DNA of 64,000 bases. It comes from Todiramphus chloris collaris (taxonomy: Eukaryota > Chordata > Aves > Coraciiformes > Alcedinidae). Shown here one piece after another: positions 39,161 to 49,821 of the stretch (position 1 is the stretch's first letter; each line of letters opens with the position of its first letter). The notes beneath the pieces are model-generated. The model worked only from the letters and a program-made list of their open reading frames with translations, did no database searches and was not told the DNA's origin. The DNA is taken from NCBI GenBank assembly GCA_025345505.1, contig JANVCC010000011.1, positions 1,243,230 through 1,307,229 on the forward strand. Direction: 5' to 3'. A program made the position numbers and the translations under genes.

Positions 39161-40234
39161 ACAGGATGCTGCGTCCTTTGACTGTATCTTGCCCTCTTCT
39201 GATAGCAGTGTAATTTTAGGTGAAATTTGGGAACATTGAGTCAGTTGTGCACCCTGCGGGATGGGTTCTGACACACTTGGAGCAGTGCAGACCTTCTGTT
39301 TCTAGGCACACTCATTTTGCTCTGTAATGGAGAGCTTGTGTGTGGTGGTGACTTTTAAAAGCAACCCAAAGAGTAGTAGTGAAGTCGCTATGTTTTGTAG
39401 GCAAACACGGAGCGTCTCAGTGCAATCATATGAAATTAGGTCCATAGAGCATCAGCAGGACTTTGGATTATTTTCTTCTTCTTCTTTTTTTTTTTTTGTC
39501 ATTAGTTGTGCATTTTCTCAGGTTGCACCCGACCAAATGAAGTCTAGTTTTCCTCCCTGATGTTGTGTTGCTCTTCCTGTTTGAGCCCTGTAACTGTTAA
39601 TGTGTCAAACACGGTGGTTGATTTCTGCATCTGTCGCACAAAGCTTCTTTGACAGGCTTTCTATGGATTTATCTTTAGTAGGCCTTAAGCTGTCCCCGTG
39701 TTTCTCATCCACTTTCATCGCCTTCTGTATAGGTGGTGTGAAGGGGGACAGCATCACAGAGCTCGTTGCTGCGAGGACGGTGGATTGTACAGACCGCAGC
39801 CACCTCGTGGTTTTCTTTTTTTGTGATTATTTTTTGTTCCCCCTCCCCCCCCGTAAATTACTTTGAAAATAGCCTAGTGGGAGAGAAACAAATAGTAGGT
39901 TTGAAGGTGAGATGATATATCACAGCATGCTTTAAACTGTCAAGAGCCTTTCAGTTTCTGCACAGCTGTGACACTGTTAAATGTCTGCAAATGTCTTCAA
40001 GTGGAGAAAACATTTCATTGCGATCTTTTTCCCCCCTCACTAAGAATTCCTAAGATTTTTGAGAATATTAGTTTTGGAAGATCATATCCCACTATATTTT
40101 TATAGCAAGCACAACAGCATTGGCTTCTCCTTGCTTGACCAGGTATTTAAAATAAGCAAAACAAGAATATCCCATAGTAAATGACACATTAAAACTATGT
40201 TGGTAATTGCAGGAAAGCTCATCTGTATTTATAA

Positions 40235-40240
40235 AATAAA
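40235..40240 (+). promoter_or_regulatory. UVRAG: Candidate distal polyadenylation signal
   Basis: AATAAA is followed by TTGTCTGTCTTCTC and then TTTGTGTTTGTTTTC about 20-60 nt downstream. This is the best match in the region to a cleavage signal with a GU-rich downstream element. The sequence changes to repeat-rich DNA beyond about 41 kb, which also fits the end of the transcription unit. Confidence 0.5.
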
Positions 40241-40300
40241 ACTGATTAGTATCTCTCAAGTTGTCTGTCTTCTCTTACTGGTTCCTTTGTGTTTGTTTTC

Positions 40301-40990
40301 TTTACTTACAAGTCTGATTTGAACCACAGTGTCCTCCCCAGCCCCCAGTCTTCATCAGGCCCATATTGATCCAACTGTGCATAATATGGCAGGAGCATTT
40401 GCTAGAAGACCTGATGGCCTTGTCTCTAAATCCTCCTTCACACGACATGGTACTGCAGTTCTTGTTCACGCTCCTTCTGAAGTGATGGCACACAGCTGGA
40501 AAAACAGCGTACAGTGGGGCTGGGAGACAGCTGGATTCGCAAAACTTTTATGGATAGTGGAAACGCCACATTCCCTCATCAGGGAGGCATTGCTACTCAT
40601 CCAGCACCTTCTGTGATCCGAGCTAATAAGCACCATATGTCTGCTGAAAAAGTTTGTGTTCCCCTTGAAGAGGAGTCTGCTGTGCAAGTCTGAGGAGGAG
40701 GTTGTCCCTGACATGGGGTTGCTGGTGGGAAGCAGGAGTAATGTGAAGAGCTACAGGGACTCTCTAGGCATCATCAGAGCAACAGGTTTTTTTGTTGTTT
40801 GCTTGGGTTTTTGTTTTCTTTTCTCCCACTCAATCTGTCTGTCAGCAGAGAGTAAAATGCCAAGACGCCAACTCTATAGTCCTGGAGCTGAAGGGGGAAG
40901 ACACAGGAGAGAAATTTTACTTTAAGCTGTTTTGCAACATTGAACAGCACTATTGAAATGTGCCTTGCAGTGAAGAATAAGCTCTGAATT
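40301..40990. other. Intergenic, no recognisable feature
   Basis: Between the distal polyadenylation candidate and the CR1 at 40991 there is unique sequence with overlapping short frames on both strands (up to 100 codons) that resemble no protein family I know. One T/G tract lies at about 40784-40830. Confidence 0.5.
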
Positions 40991-41925
40991 ATAGAATCAC
41001 AGAATGCTTTGGGTTGGAAGGGACTTTTCAAGCTCATCCAGTTCAACCCCTCATTAGTGAGCAGGGACATCTGCAACTAGAGCAGGTTGCTCAGAGCCCC
41101 ACACAACCTCACCTGGAATGTTTGCAGGGATGGGACATGGCAACCTGGGACACAGTTTCACCAACCTCAGTGTTCAAAATTTCTTCCTTCTCTAGGCTGA
41201 ATCTCTGCTCTTAGTTTAAAAACATCACCCCTTGTCCTGTGAAAACAGGCCCTGCTAAAATGACTGTCCCTATCTTTCTGACAGGCCCCTTTAAGTCCTG
41301 AAAGGCCACAAGAAGGTGTCACCAGAGCCTTCTGCTGGCTGGACAACCCCAACTCTCTCAGCCTCGCCTCACATCAGAGGGGTTCCAGCCCTTCCATCAT
41401 TGTTGTGTCCTCCTCTGACCCCACTCCAACAGGCCTATGTCTCTTCTGTGCTGAGGACTCCAGAGCTGGACCCAGCACTGCAGGGGGGTCTCCCCAGAGC
41501 AGAGCAGAGGGGCAGAATCCCCTCCCTGACCTGCTGCCCACGCTGCTCTGGATGCAGCCCAGGATGCCATTGGCTTCTGGGCTGCGAGTGCACATTGCCA
41601 GCGCATGTCCAGCTTTTCACCCCCAGCACCCCTAACTCCTTCTTTGCAGAGCTGCTCTCCATCCCTTCATCCCCCTAGCCTAGATTGGTACCCAGAGTGC
41701 CCCAACCAAGGTGCAGGACCTTGCACTTGCCCTTGTTGAATGCCAAGAGGTTCACGTGGGCCCATTTCTTGAGCCTGTCCAGGTCCCTCTGCTTATTATC
41801 CCATTCCTTAGGCATGTCAACTGCACCACTCAGTTTGGTATCATGTGCAAACTTGCTGAGGGTACAGTTGAACCTACTGTCCACGTTGTTGGTGAAGATA
41901 TTAAACAGCACAGAATGGAAAAGGT
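40991..41925 (-). mobile_element. CR1 LINE, about 930 bp, longest in the window
   Basis: The antisense terminus TATAGAATCACAGAATGCTT leads through the whole 3'UTR into the end of the ORF2 region (ATCATGTGCAAACTTGCTGA, GTTGGTGAAGATATTAAACA). Unlike the chimeric copies at 13 and 32 kb it retains the segment GTGCAGGACCTTGCACTTGC, which shows what they have lost. Frames of 120 and 126 codons here are repeat artefacts. Confidence 0.9.
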
Positions 41926-42900
41926 TTGTATTGAAATGTAGCTGGGTGTGTTGGAGGGTGGACTTGTTCAAGGTAAACCTTGGGCTCTTTACTATCTCAG
42001 TTCATCTCCTTTCAGATGGCCAGAAAAGTTGTTTCTCCTCAAGGGTTTTGACCTTTATCAGATGAAAGTATTTGCCTGTGCCCAGTGTTCTCCTAAATGA
42101 TCTTGTTTAAATGGTGTCTTAGGGATGCTGTGAGCACCTCCTGTCTGCAGGCCAGGTCTTCTAGTTCCAGGTAAAAAAATGACTATAACTTTCCAGGAAA
42201 ACTAAATATCTAACTAAAACTTATTTTAATTGCTGATTATTTTGATAGCAGCTGATTTTGTGTATGCAACATTGTGTTGCAATTTTTCATTAAATAGTAT
42301 GCAAACTATTTTTCCACTCAGTAATTGATTGTCAGATGTCAGCTCTGCTGCTGCTGAAATTTGCTTTGTATGTATTGCATGAAAGTCACGTGACTTTTAA
42401 TCTGTGGGACTCTTCGATCTGTCTTTATCAGGTTACTTTTAATAGGTTGTTTTGATAAAACTGTTCTTAAATTTCTGAATTTCCAACTTCTAGAACAGCT
42501 GTATCCATTCCGGTCTGGATTGTCTTTATTTTATCACAGACAGAAAGTCCCTTTCAGTGTTGCACTGACTTGTTAAAAGAAGATAAAGTACTAGCCATCA
42601 AAAAATACTAAAAAAAAAAAAAAAAATTGCTTTCTGGTAGCCAAGTATTACAAAGATTCCATTGACATAGGTCCATTAAGCCTTGAATTGGCTCGAGTAA
42701 CCCATGTGAACAGGCACTGCCCTCCCCAGCTACAGCAAGCAGATGCTTTCTGCTCCTACACAAGGGAAGCATTCTCCCAGGAACATTAGTGGAGGAGAAT
42801 GTAACCTGTGTTTTCTGCCATGCTGCCAAGCCTAGAAAGCCAGACAGCTCTTGCAGGAGAGGGAAGCAGCAGACCTTAGCATGGCTAAGGTAGGGTTGCT
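41926..42900. other. Intergenic, unique sequence
   Basis: AT-rich sequence with a poly-A run of 17 at about 42611-42627. I see no gene, RNA gene or repeat family. Confidence 0.5.
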
Positions 42901-43690
42901 CTACAGAGGTGCCTGGACAGGCTGGATTGATGTGCTGAGGCCAGTGGCATGAGGTTCAACAAGGCCAAGGGCCAGGTTCTGCACTTGGGTCACAATAACC
43001 CTCTGAAACTCTACTGGCCTGGGGAAGAAATGTCTGGAAACTGCCTGGCAGAAAAGGACCTGAGTGGGTTGGTCAACAGGTGGCTGAAGATGAGCCAGCA
43101 TGTGCCCAGGTGGCCACTAGAATCCTGGCTTGTTACAGCACTAGTGTGACCAGCAGGACTAGGGCAGGAATCATCCCCCTCAACTGGGCACTGTGGAGGC
43201 CACACCTTGAATCCTGGGTTCTGTTTTGGGCCCTCCACTCCAAGAAGGACACTGAGGGGCTGGAGCGTGTCCAGAGAAGGACATGAAGGCTGGGTCTAGA
43301 GCACAAGTGTTGTGAGGAGCAGCTGGGGGACCTCAGGAGAGACCTCCTTGCTCTTTTCAGCTCCCTGAAGGGATGTTGGAGCCAGGTGGAGACAGTTAGT
43401 CTGTTCTCCAAAGGAACAAGCGATAGGACAAGAGGAAATGGCATCAAGTTGCTTCAGGGGAGGTTTATGTTGGACATGAGGAAAAATTTCTTCCCTGAAA
43501 GGGCTGTCAAGGCCTGTCCCAGACTGCCCAGGGCAGTGGTGGAGTCCTCATCCACAGAGGAATTTAAAAGCTGTGTAGATGTGGTGCTGAGTGACATATT
43601 TTAGTGGTGGACTTGGCAGTGCTGTGTTAACGGTTGGACTTGATGATCTGAAAGGTCTTTTCCAACCAAAACAATTCTATGATTCTGTGA
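42901..43690 (+). mobile_element. CR1 LINE, about 790 bp
   Basis: GTGCCTGGACAGGCTGGATT, then TGAGGTTCAACAAGGCCAAG, CACTTGGGTCACAATAACCC and CAACTGGGCACTGTGGAGGC. It ends with TTGGACTTGATGATCTGAAA and ATTCTATGATTCTGTGA. It is a fairly complete 3' portion with mild divergence. Confidence 0.9.
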
Positions 43691-44247
43691 TGCCGACTGC
43701 CTATATTGATTACCCATGGTAACTGAAACAAGTTCAAGCTGTTTATTTAGGCAAAACTAAAAGTAATTTCCTTGGCTGGGCAGAGGTGAGACTGGGGAAT
43801 AAATCTAACACTTGCTCTAATTATTGGGTTTTGGCCTTCTGGCAGCAGCGTTCTGGTTTCCCGTCATGTGTCCACCTGCAGGCAGTGGTACACAGTCTGT
43901 GTGCCAGTGCCAGAGGCATCAGGTAATTGCAGCAACCAGCCCTCAGCTCCTGCAAGGTACCTGTCCAAAGGGGTTTGTTCTGTTAGCTCAGCCTCAGGCA
44001 GTGCCAGCAGGCCCTTCATCCTGGTTTTGTAAGAGTGGTATCAATGAATAGCACTAAAGGCAGTGATGGTGCTTGAAAAATGAGCTGAGTCTCAACTGCT
44101 CGAGTCAATCTCTTCACCTGTTCTACATGGAGTGTTTTAACAGAGACATGAAATAAAGTGTTTGCAGATCACGTCTCATGGTCATATCTCAAGCGTTGAA
44201 CTGAAAACATGGACAACTTCTAATGGCCAACTCTTGAAGTACCATAG

Positions 44248-44288
44248 CTCAAGGTCCCTTCCAAACACTACCATTGTATGATTCTATG
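44248..44288 (+). repeat. CR1 3' tail remnant
   Basis: CAAGGTCCCTTCCAAACACT, then ACCATTGTATGATTCTATG. Only the last 40 bp of a CR1 is visible. Confidence 0.7.
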
Positions 44289-44951
44289 TTAATACTGATA
44301 CAAACAGAACTATATAGAACAGTCCCAGATGCCTAAAAGATTCTGACAAAATACCTGGGGTTTTTTTTTAATACTTTAATGAGATAGTTCAGTCAATTAA
44401 GCTGTATACACATGAAAAGCTGTTCAGCTTGAACACACAGTTGGTACAGATGGAAAATCTGCCAGCCCAGCTGTTGTGCTCCTGCAAAGTACTTTGGCCT
44501 GGCTATGGGGACTGCAAAAGAAATCCAGCCATTGAGGATGAAGTTTCTCTCTTCATCTTCCTTTTTCTGGAAGGTGTAAGTTCAGGGCAGTGTGGTTAGA
44601 AAGACCGGTTTACCTGTGCCTACCCAGATTTTAATCCCAGCTCTACCTCTCAGTGACCATTCTGCTCGTGGGTCTCCTTGTTCTTCTCTGCTCGGGAAGG
44701 CAATATCCCTCCAGCCAGCCATTTCACTGCTGCTGGTGCCAAGTTCTTCTGTTGTCAGCTGAGACTTGCATATGTTACAAGTGAGTAAGTCATATTTCAG
44801 GAAGAAGAAAATCTCCTTTTCCTTGCATGGTATCTTTTCAGAGAGGACATGCGTGGACTTCTTTGCCATTCCATGTCAAAGATCTGCATCAAAAATTTGT
44901 TCCTTCCTTTCAGCTCTTGCTTCTCTGGTCTTGCTTTCAGGAGACTGGTGG

Positions 44952-45666
44952 TGTTCTGGTTTGAGTGAGAACAGAATTAAATCTGTTCAGTGATTTTACT
45001 TTTCAGCTCAGTTCTTCTAACTGCACTGTCTGAAGTCAGCAGCCTGTTCTCACAGGCAGTGTCTGTGTCCAGCAGTGACAACCCCCCATGTTTAGGGTTA
45101 CTACCAAGGATTGGTGTGCAGACCAAGGTCATTGTTCCATCTTGTGTACCACATTGGGGGGTGCAGAAAGTGAAAGGTCACAGCTGCAGGGAGGAGTGGA
45201 CAGGACAGGTGACCCCAGACTGACCAGCGAGGGATTCCAGCCCATATATGTCATGTTCAGTATAAAGCTGAGGGATCAAGAGAGTCAATCTGTCTCCTCT
45301 GAGCATCCAAGGAGGTCTCTGGCCTTTCTGCCTTTCATCCCAACATGTGTATTCCTGAATCCAGTTCTTGTCTGCCATTGGGCCCAGTCTGGGACATCCC
45401 CAGTGCTTGCTCTACAGAATCAGTTGTGTGGGTGATGTAATTACCATCAGGGGGGTTGGGTTAGTTACTGGGTTCTGTATATATTTGTATATATTCCATT
45501 TTTATTATTATTATTATTTTCATTAAAGCAGTTCTATCTTTCTTTTCTAATCAATTAGTCTCTCTCTCCCTTACTCCTTTTCCCTTCCCGTTTGGGAAGG
45601 GAGGGATGTTAACAGAGAGCATCTGTTACAGGTCTAATGGGGTTGCCCTCACCCTAAAATTTGACA
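44952..45666 (+). mobile_element. Endogenous retrovirus LTR, copy 1 (solo, sense)
   Basis: This 715-bp element opens TGTTCTGGTTTGAGTGAG and closes CCTAAAATTTGACA, so it has TGT..ACA ends. It is the same family as 55921-56668 over its whole length. The R region has CATTAAAGCAG as a polyadenylation-like signal and a T-rich tract. No retroviral gene lies next to it. The flanks (GGTGG before, TGGTT after) are not a clean duplication. Confidence 0.8.
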
Positions 45667-46062
45667 TGGTTGTTGGTCTGAAATTAGAAAGTCTTGGCAG
45701 GGTTTGGGATTGTCTTCTGTGGTTTTGCCTGACCTGGCTGGAGCTGCTCAGACCATAGCTGCTGGCTTTGGAAATCATTTTCTTATATTAATCTTGTTCT
45801 CCCTGCAAATTTGCAGTGATGATGAAATTTCACTGCAACCCAATATATCCTTGATGGTTTAATTGGAGATGTGAGTGCACTGGCAGAAAGACAGAGAACC
45901 CTTATACCTAGCTGTTTTCTATGGCTTTGGTTGTATGTGCTTTATGCAGGAATGATTCCTCAAGGAGAAATGGGGCACTTGACAGACACAGTACAGATGT
46001 TTTGATAACATCTCAGCTTTGCGGTAATCTCACAGAGATCCTCCTTTTTTTTTTTTTTCCAT

Positions 46063-46190
46063 AGAATCACACAGAATGGTGAGGTTTGGAAGGGGCCTCC
46101 TGAAGATCATCTTGTCCAAGCCCTCTGCTAAAGCAGGTTCACCAAGAACAGGTTGCCCAGGGCCATGTCCAGGCAGGTTTGGAATCTCTC
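46063..46190 (-). mobile_element. CR1 LINE 3' end, cut by an LTR
   Basis: It starts ATAGAATCACACAGAATGG and reaches GGTTTGGAATCTCTC, then stops exactly where LTR copy 2 begins at 46191. I could not find the rest of this CR1 beyond the LTR. Confidence 0.8.
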
Positions 46191-46790
46191 CGTCATGGTT
46201 TAGGGTCAGGGCAGCCCACTAGACCTATAACAGATGCTCTCTGTTAACCCCCCTCCCTCCCCAGAGGGGAACAGAAAGGGAATAAGGAAGAGAGACTTAG
46301 CGACTAGTAAAGGAAACCAGAACAGCTTTAATGAAAAATGAAAAATAATAATAAAAATGGAATATCTACAAATATATACAAAACCAGTACTGAACCCAAC
46401 CCCCCTGATGGTAATTACATCACCGTCACCACTGATGCTGTGGAGCAGGCACCGGGGGAGTCCCAGACTGGGCCCAGCTGCAGATGGGAGCTGTGTTCAG
46501 GAGCCAGATTCTGGTACTGGATTCAGGAACACACTGACTGGGATTGAAGGCAGAACGGACAGAGTGCTGCTTGGATGCTCCAAGGAAGGAACTGAAAGAG
46601 AACCAGAGCCAAGCCAAGCATAGCTGGAAAAATGGTCCAAGAGGGGAGATGAGCCACAGAGCCTTCTGATCTCTCAGCTCCATACTCAATAAGACATCTA
46701 TGGGCTGGAATCCCTCATTGGTCAATCTGGGGTCACCTGTCCTGGTCCCTTCAAAGTTCCCATCTGCCTTGATGCTTGGTCTGAAAGACA
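46191..46790 (-). mobile_element. Endogenous retrovirus LTR, copy 2 (inverted)
   Basis: The reverse complement of 46191-46742 matches copies 1 and 3: the GAGAGCATCTGTTATAGG block, CATTAAAGCTGTTCTGG and GGTGACCCCAGATTGACC. Beyond 46742 the U3 end differs from the other two copies. TGTCTTTCAGACC read on the minus strand from 46790 could be its true 5' end, giving a 600-bp subfamily variant. The 3' edge reads CGTCA instead of TGTCA. No matching flanking duplication was found. Confidence 0.7.
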
Positions 46791-47284
46791 ATGAGGATTC
46801 CCATTACCGGACCAATGTGCTCCTGGCCACTGGTTAGCACCTGTCTCTTAGAAAGTTGAAATCAAATATGCATGGTTTTAAAAGATCCCTGGGCATCTAT
46901 CTACAGCTGGCATCAGCTCCTAGGTCTGGAGGTGTCTGAGCTTTTAGCACTACAGTTGCTGATTTTACCTCCAGAAGTGTGTTGGGGTTCCTCGGCCATT
47001 TGCAGCACGAAGAGATGCTCTGTGCTGGATGGCAACAGCAGCAGCTGTGTGCTGTTCCTTCACCCTAAAACCAAAATGCTGGTTACAAAGTGTTTGTTTT
47101 TTTTTTCACACGTTCACTACCGATAATGCTTCAGCAGTGAATGTAGAGCTGAGTGCCTATGGAGGAGACTTAGATCCTTCCTTATGAACTGGCTGTCTTT
47201 TCCTTGGGGTAGGCATCACATTGGAGACGTGTGTGGCAAGATGTATTAACAGGAGGAATTTCAGACACCATGCTGGAATTATAA

Positions 47285-47512
47285 AACTGGAACCCAGGAG
47301 GTTCCCTCTGAACAGGAGGAGAAACTTCTTTCCTATGAGGATGACAGAGCCTGGGCCAGGCGGCCCAAGAGAGGTTGTGGAGTTTCCTTCTTTGGAGAGA
47401 CAAATAACCCGCCTGGACATGATCCTGGACAACCTGCTGTGGGTGACCTTGCTTTAGCAGGGGTGTCGGATGAAATGGTCTCCAGAGGTCCCTTCCAATC
47501 CTGTGTCTGTGT
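47285..47512 (+). mobile_element. CR1 LINE 3' end
   Basis: AACTGGAACCCAGGAGGTTC, then GGAGAAACTTCTTTCCTATG, GAGAGGTTGTGGAGTTTCCT and TCTCCAGAGGTCCCTTCCAA. The 5' limit is approximate, and some sequence from 47210 may belong to it. Confidence 0.85.
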
Positions 47513-48746
47513 TTTTCTGGAGGCAAATAAAGGTAATGCCACACTGACTGTGAGGGCAATCGGGACAATGCACAAGTGCAGCACCTCTCCTAGTGATCAG
47601 ACACACAGGATTGTGATTCTGGATCCAAGATGGTTGGCCTGAAGAGCAGAAACATGACTCTTCCTTGGTGATGGGCTGCTCCTTCTCTCTTTCAGGTTGT
47701 GTTTGTTTGTTCAAGCAGGAAACCTTCAGTTCCTGTGCCAGAAGACAAAAGCAACAGAATGGTGGTTTCCTGCAGTCCAGGAACTCTTCCTTTAAAACTG
47801 TATTGGCAGGCTGTGGGATAGCTGGGGATCTCTAAAAACATTCTCTGTTTTCCATTTCTCGGTAACATTTGTAACAACAACAAAAATATTCATTCATTTC
47901 CCAAGAGGTTAGTTTATTTCACATATCTTCAGATACCTTTGAAGGAGAGTAGGATTCAGTAGGGCTTCTCTGACCATTGATGTCTGTCACCTCTCCCTTT
48001 TTTCCTGCCACTTACACTGTTGTAGAATAGGTGCTTGCAACCCAATTAATTACAAACAGCAGTTTCTAGGCTTTACCAGCAACTCTTAATAACAGACCTA
48101 CCTGGCTATTTCTTTCCTCGGAGGTTGGCCAAACCACAAGCCATCAACAAGTTTTAAGGATGTTCCCATCAGCTGGAAACCATAGCCTTGGTGATGGAGT
48201 GAAAAATGAGTATTGTGGTTGTGAAGAGTTGGTCATATGTGTGTAGATCAACCGCTAAACAACGAGATCCATCTGCCTGTGGAGAAAGGGCAAGAGGCAC
48301 TGAGATGTTCTGCTTCATAGATCTTCTCTGGAAGGGGTGCCTAATGTCCATATAACAATACATAAGTTTCCACTTCCCATCTGCATTTGCTGGAAGAGCA
48401 TGTGCCAATGGGCTGGGAGGAGTTTTTAGGTTGGTCTTGCCTAACCAGTTGCATGAGCCACAGTTTCACCTAGATTTTTCAGTGTATTATTTACAGTATA
48501 AGACACAGTATTTCAGAAAAGCAAGGAAATCCTTCCAAGCATGATCAGGAAGAGTCAAGGACTGTTCAGAGCATTAACTTGGGAAATTAAAAACTCTTAC
48601 TTGCAACCTCAGCAACTTCTCATTCTATTCTCAGTGAGCTTAAGCACTTTCAACCATGTTCTTGTTCATCTACCTAGTCAGGTCTTGACATCTAGTCTTT
48701 GCATTTCATATTTGTCATCTACCAGATGAAGCCCTCCTTTTACAGA
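47513..48746. other. Intergenic, unique sequence
   Basis: I see no gene, RNA gene or repeat. The open frames (up to 128 codons, mostly overlapping the CR1 to the left) have no recognisable motif. Confidence 0.5.
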
Positions 48747-48992
48747 TCATAGAAGGATTTGGGTTGAAATGGACCTTAAAATTAATCTATTTCCAACCCC
48801 CTGCCATGGGCAGGGCCACCTCGCACTAGACCAGGCCTTGCACATTTCCAGGAATGGGACACCCACAGTTTTTCTGGTCAACCTCTTACAAAGCTTCACG
48901 ACACTTCCAGTGAAAAATTTCTTCCTTATATCTAACGTAAATCTACCCTCTTTCAGTTTAAAACCCTTATCTCTCACCCTATCATCTTTCTC
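48747..48992 (-). mobile_element. CR1 LINE 3' end
   Basis: ATCATAGAAGGATTTGGGTT, then CCCCTGCCATGGGCAGGGCC, CTTCCTTATATCTAACG and CTCTTTCAGTTTAAAACCC. It is close in type to the CR1s at 3.1 and 6.2 kb. Confidence 0.88.
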
Positions 48993-49641
48993 AGACCCTG
49001 ACTAGTGATGCAACAGCAAATGCAGCTCCACAGGCTGCGGCAGCCATCTTTACTTTTGCCTCCACATGTATATTTAATAACCTTTTCCCCTGTGCTAGCA
49101 GGAAATGCTCTCATGCTGGAGTAGGCGGAGGGCCCCGGTTTGCTTGGCTCTGGTTTGTTTTTATAGCGATAACTTTGTCAACAGCGTGTAGTGTGACAAC
49201 GCAAAGCGGTTGTTTGGCTACCTCTTCATCCACGGAGGAGACTTGCTAAATTGGGGTAGGATTTGTCCTGGGTGAGAAGTCCAAGATGCTGTCAGCTTTG
49301 CTGGGAACTGCAGACGGATGAAGAGGGAAGCTTTAATCCTCCCTGCCCTGACGATAGCCAGATATAAGGCACTGTAGTACGTGGGCTGATTAGCGTGAGC
49401 TTGCTTTGTGCAGCAAAGCTTCCAGCATTAGCAAAAAGCGTTGCTGCCTCAAGAGAGTATTTGTACAGTTGGGGACTGGCTAAGTAGAGCAGCATTTTTC
49501 ATGTTCTTTGGCTGAGTGTCTCTGAGCATCTGCCTGTGCTGTGACTTTCAGCATAAGATGAACAATTAAACCAGATACCATTGACCCTTTGCTACCTGAC
49601 AAAACAAAAGAGACCCAATGCTTGTCATCATTTTCATTAAA

Positions 49642-49821
49642 AGGTTGTCAAGCCCTGGAACAGGCTGCCTAGGGCAGTGGTGGAGTCCCCATCCCTGCAG
49701 GGATTTAAAAGATGTGTAGAAATAATGCTGAAGGATACGGTTTATTGGTGGCCTTGGCAGTGCTGGGTTAATGGTTTGACTCGATGATCCTTTCCAAACT
49801 AAATGATTCTATGGTTCTATG
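49642..49821 (+). mobile_element. CR1 LINE 3' end
   Basis: TTGTCAAGCCCTGGAACAGG, then CTGCCTAGGGCAGTGGTGGA, TTGACTCGATGATCCTTTCC and ATTCTATGGTTCTATGA. It is of the same type as the tail of 42901-43690. Confidence 0.88.

Larger units (their letters stand above)
37201..40300 (+). other. UVRAG: UVRAG 3' untranslated region (putative extent)
   Basis: No further coding sequence fits after the stop. Three groups of AATAAA hexamers could end the transcript: 37291/37298 (about 90 nt after the stop, in an A-rich run), 38465-38470, and 40235-40240. The last is followed by a T/GT-rich stretch (about 40260-40300), the usual downstream element, so I favour a 3'UTR of about 3 kb with possible shorter forms. 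A degenerate CR1 tail lies at about 39094-39160. The end point is inferred. Confidence 0.5.
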
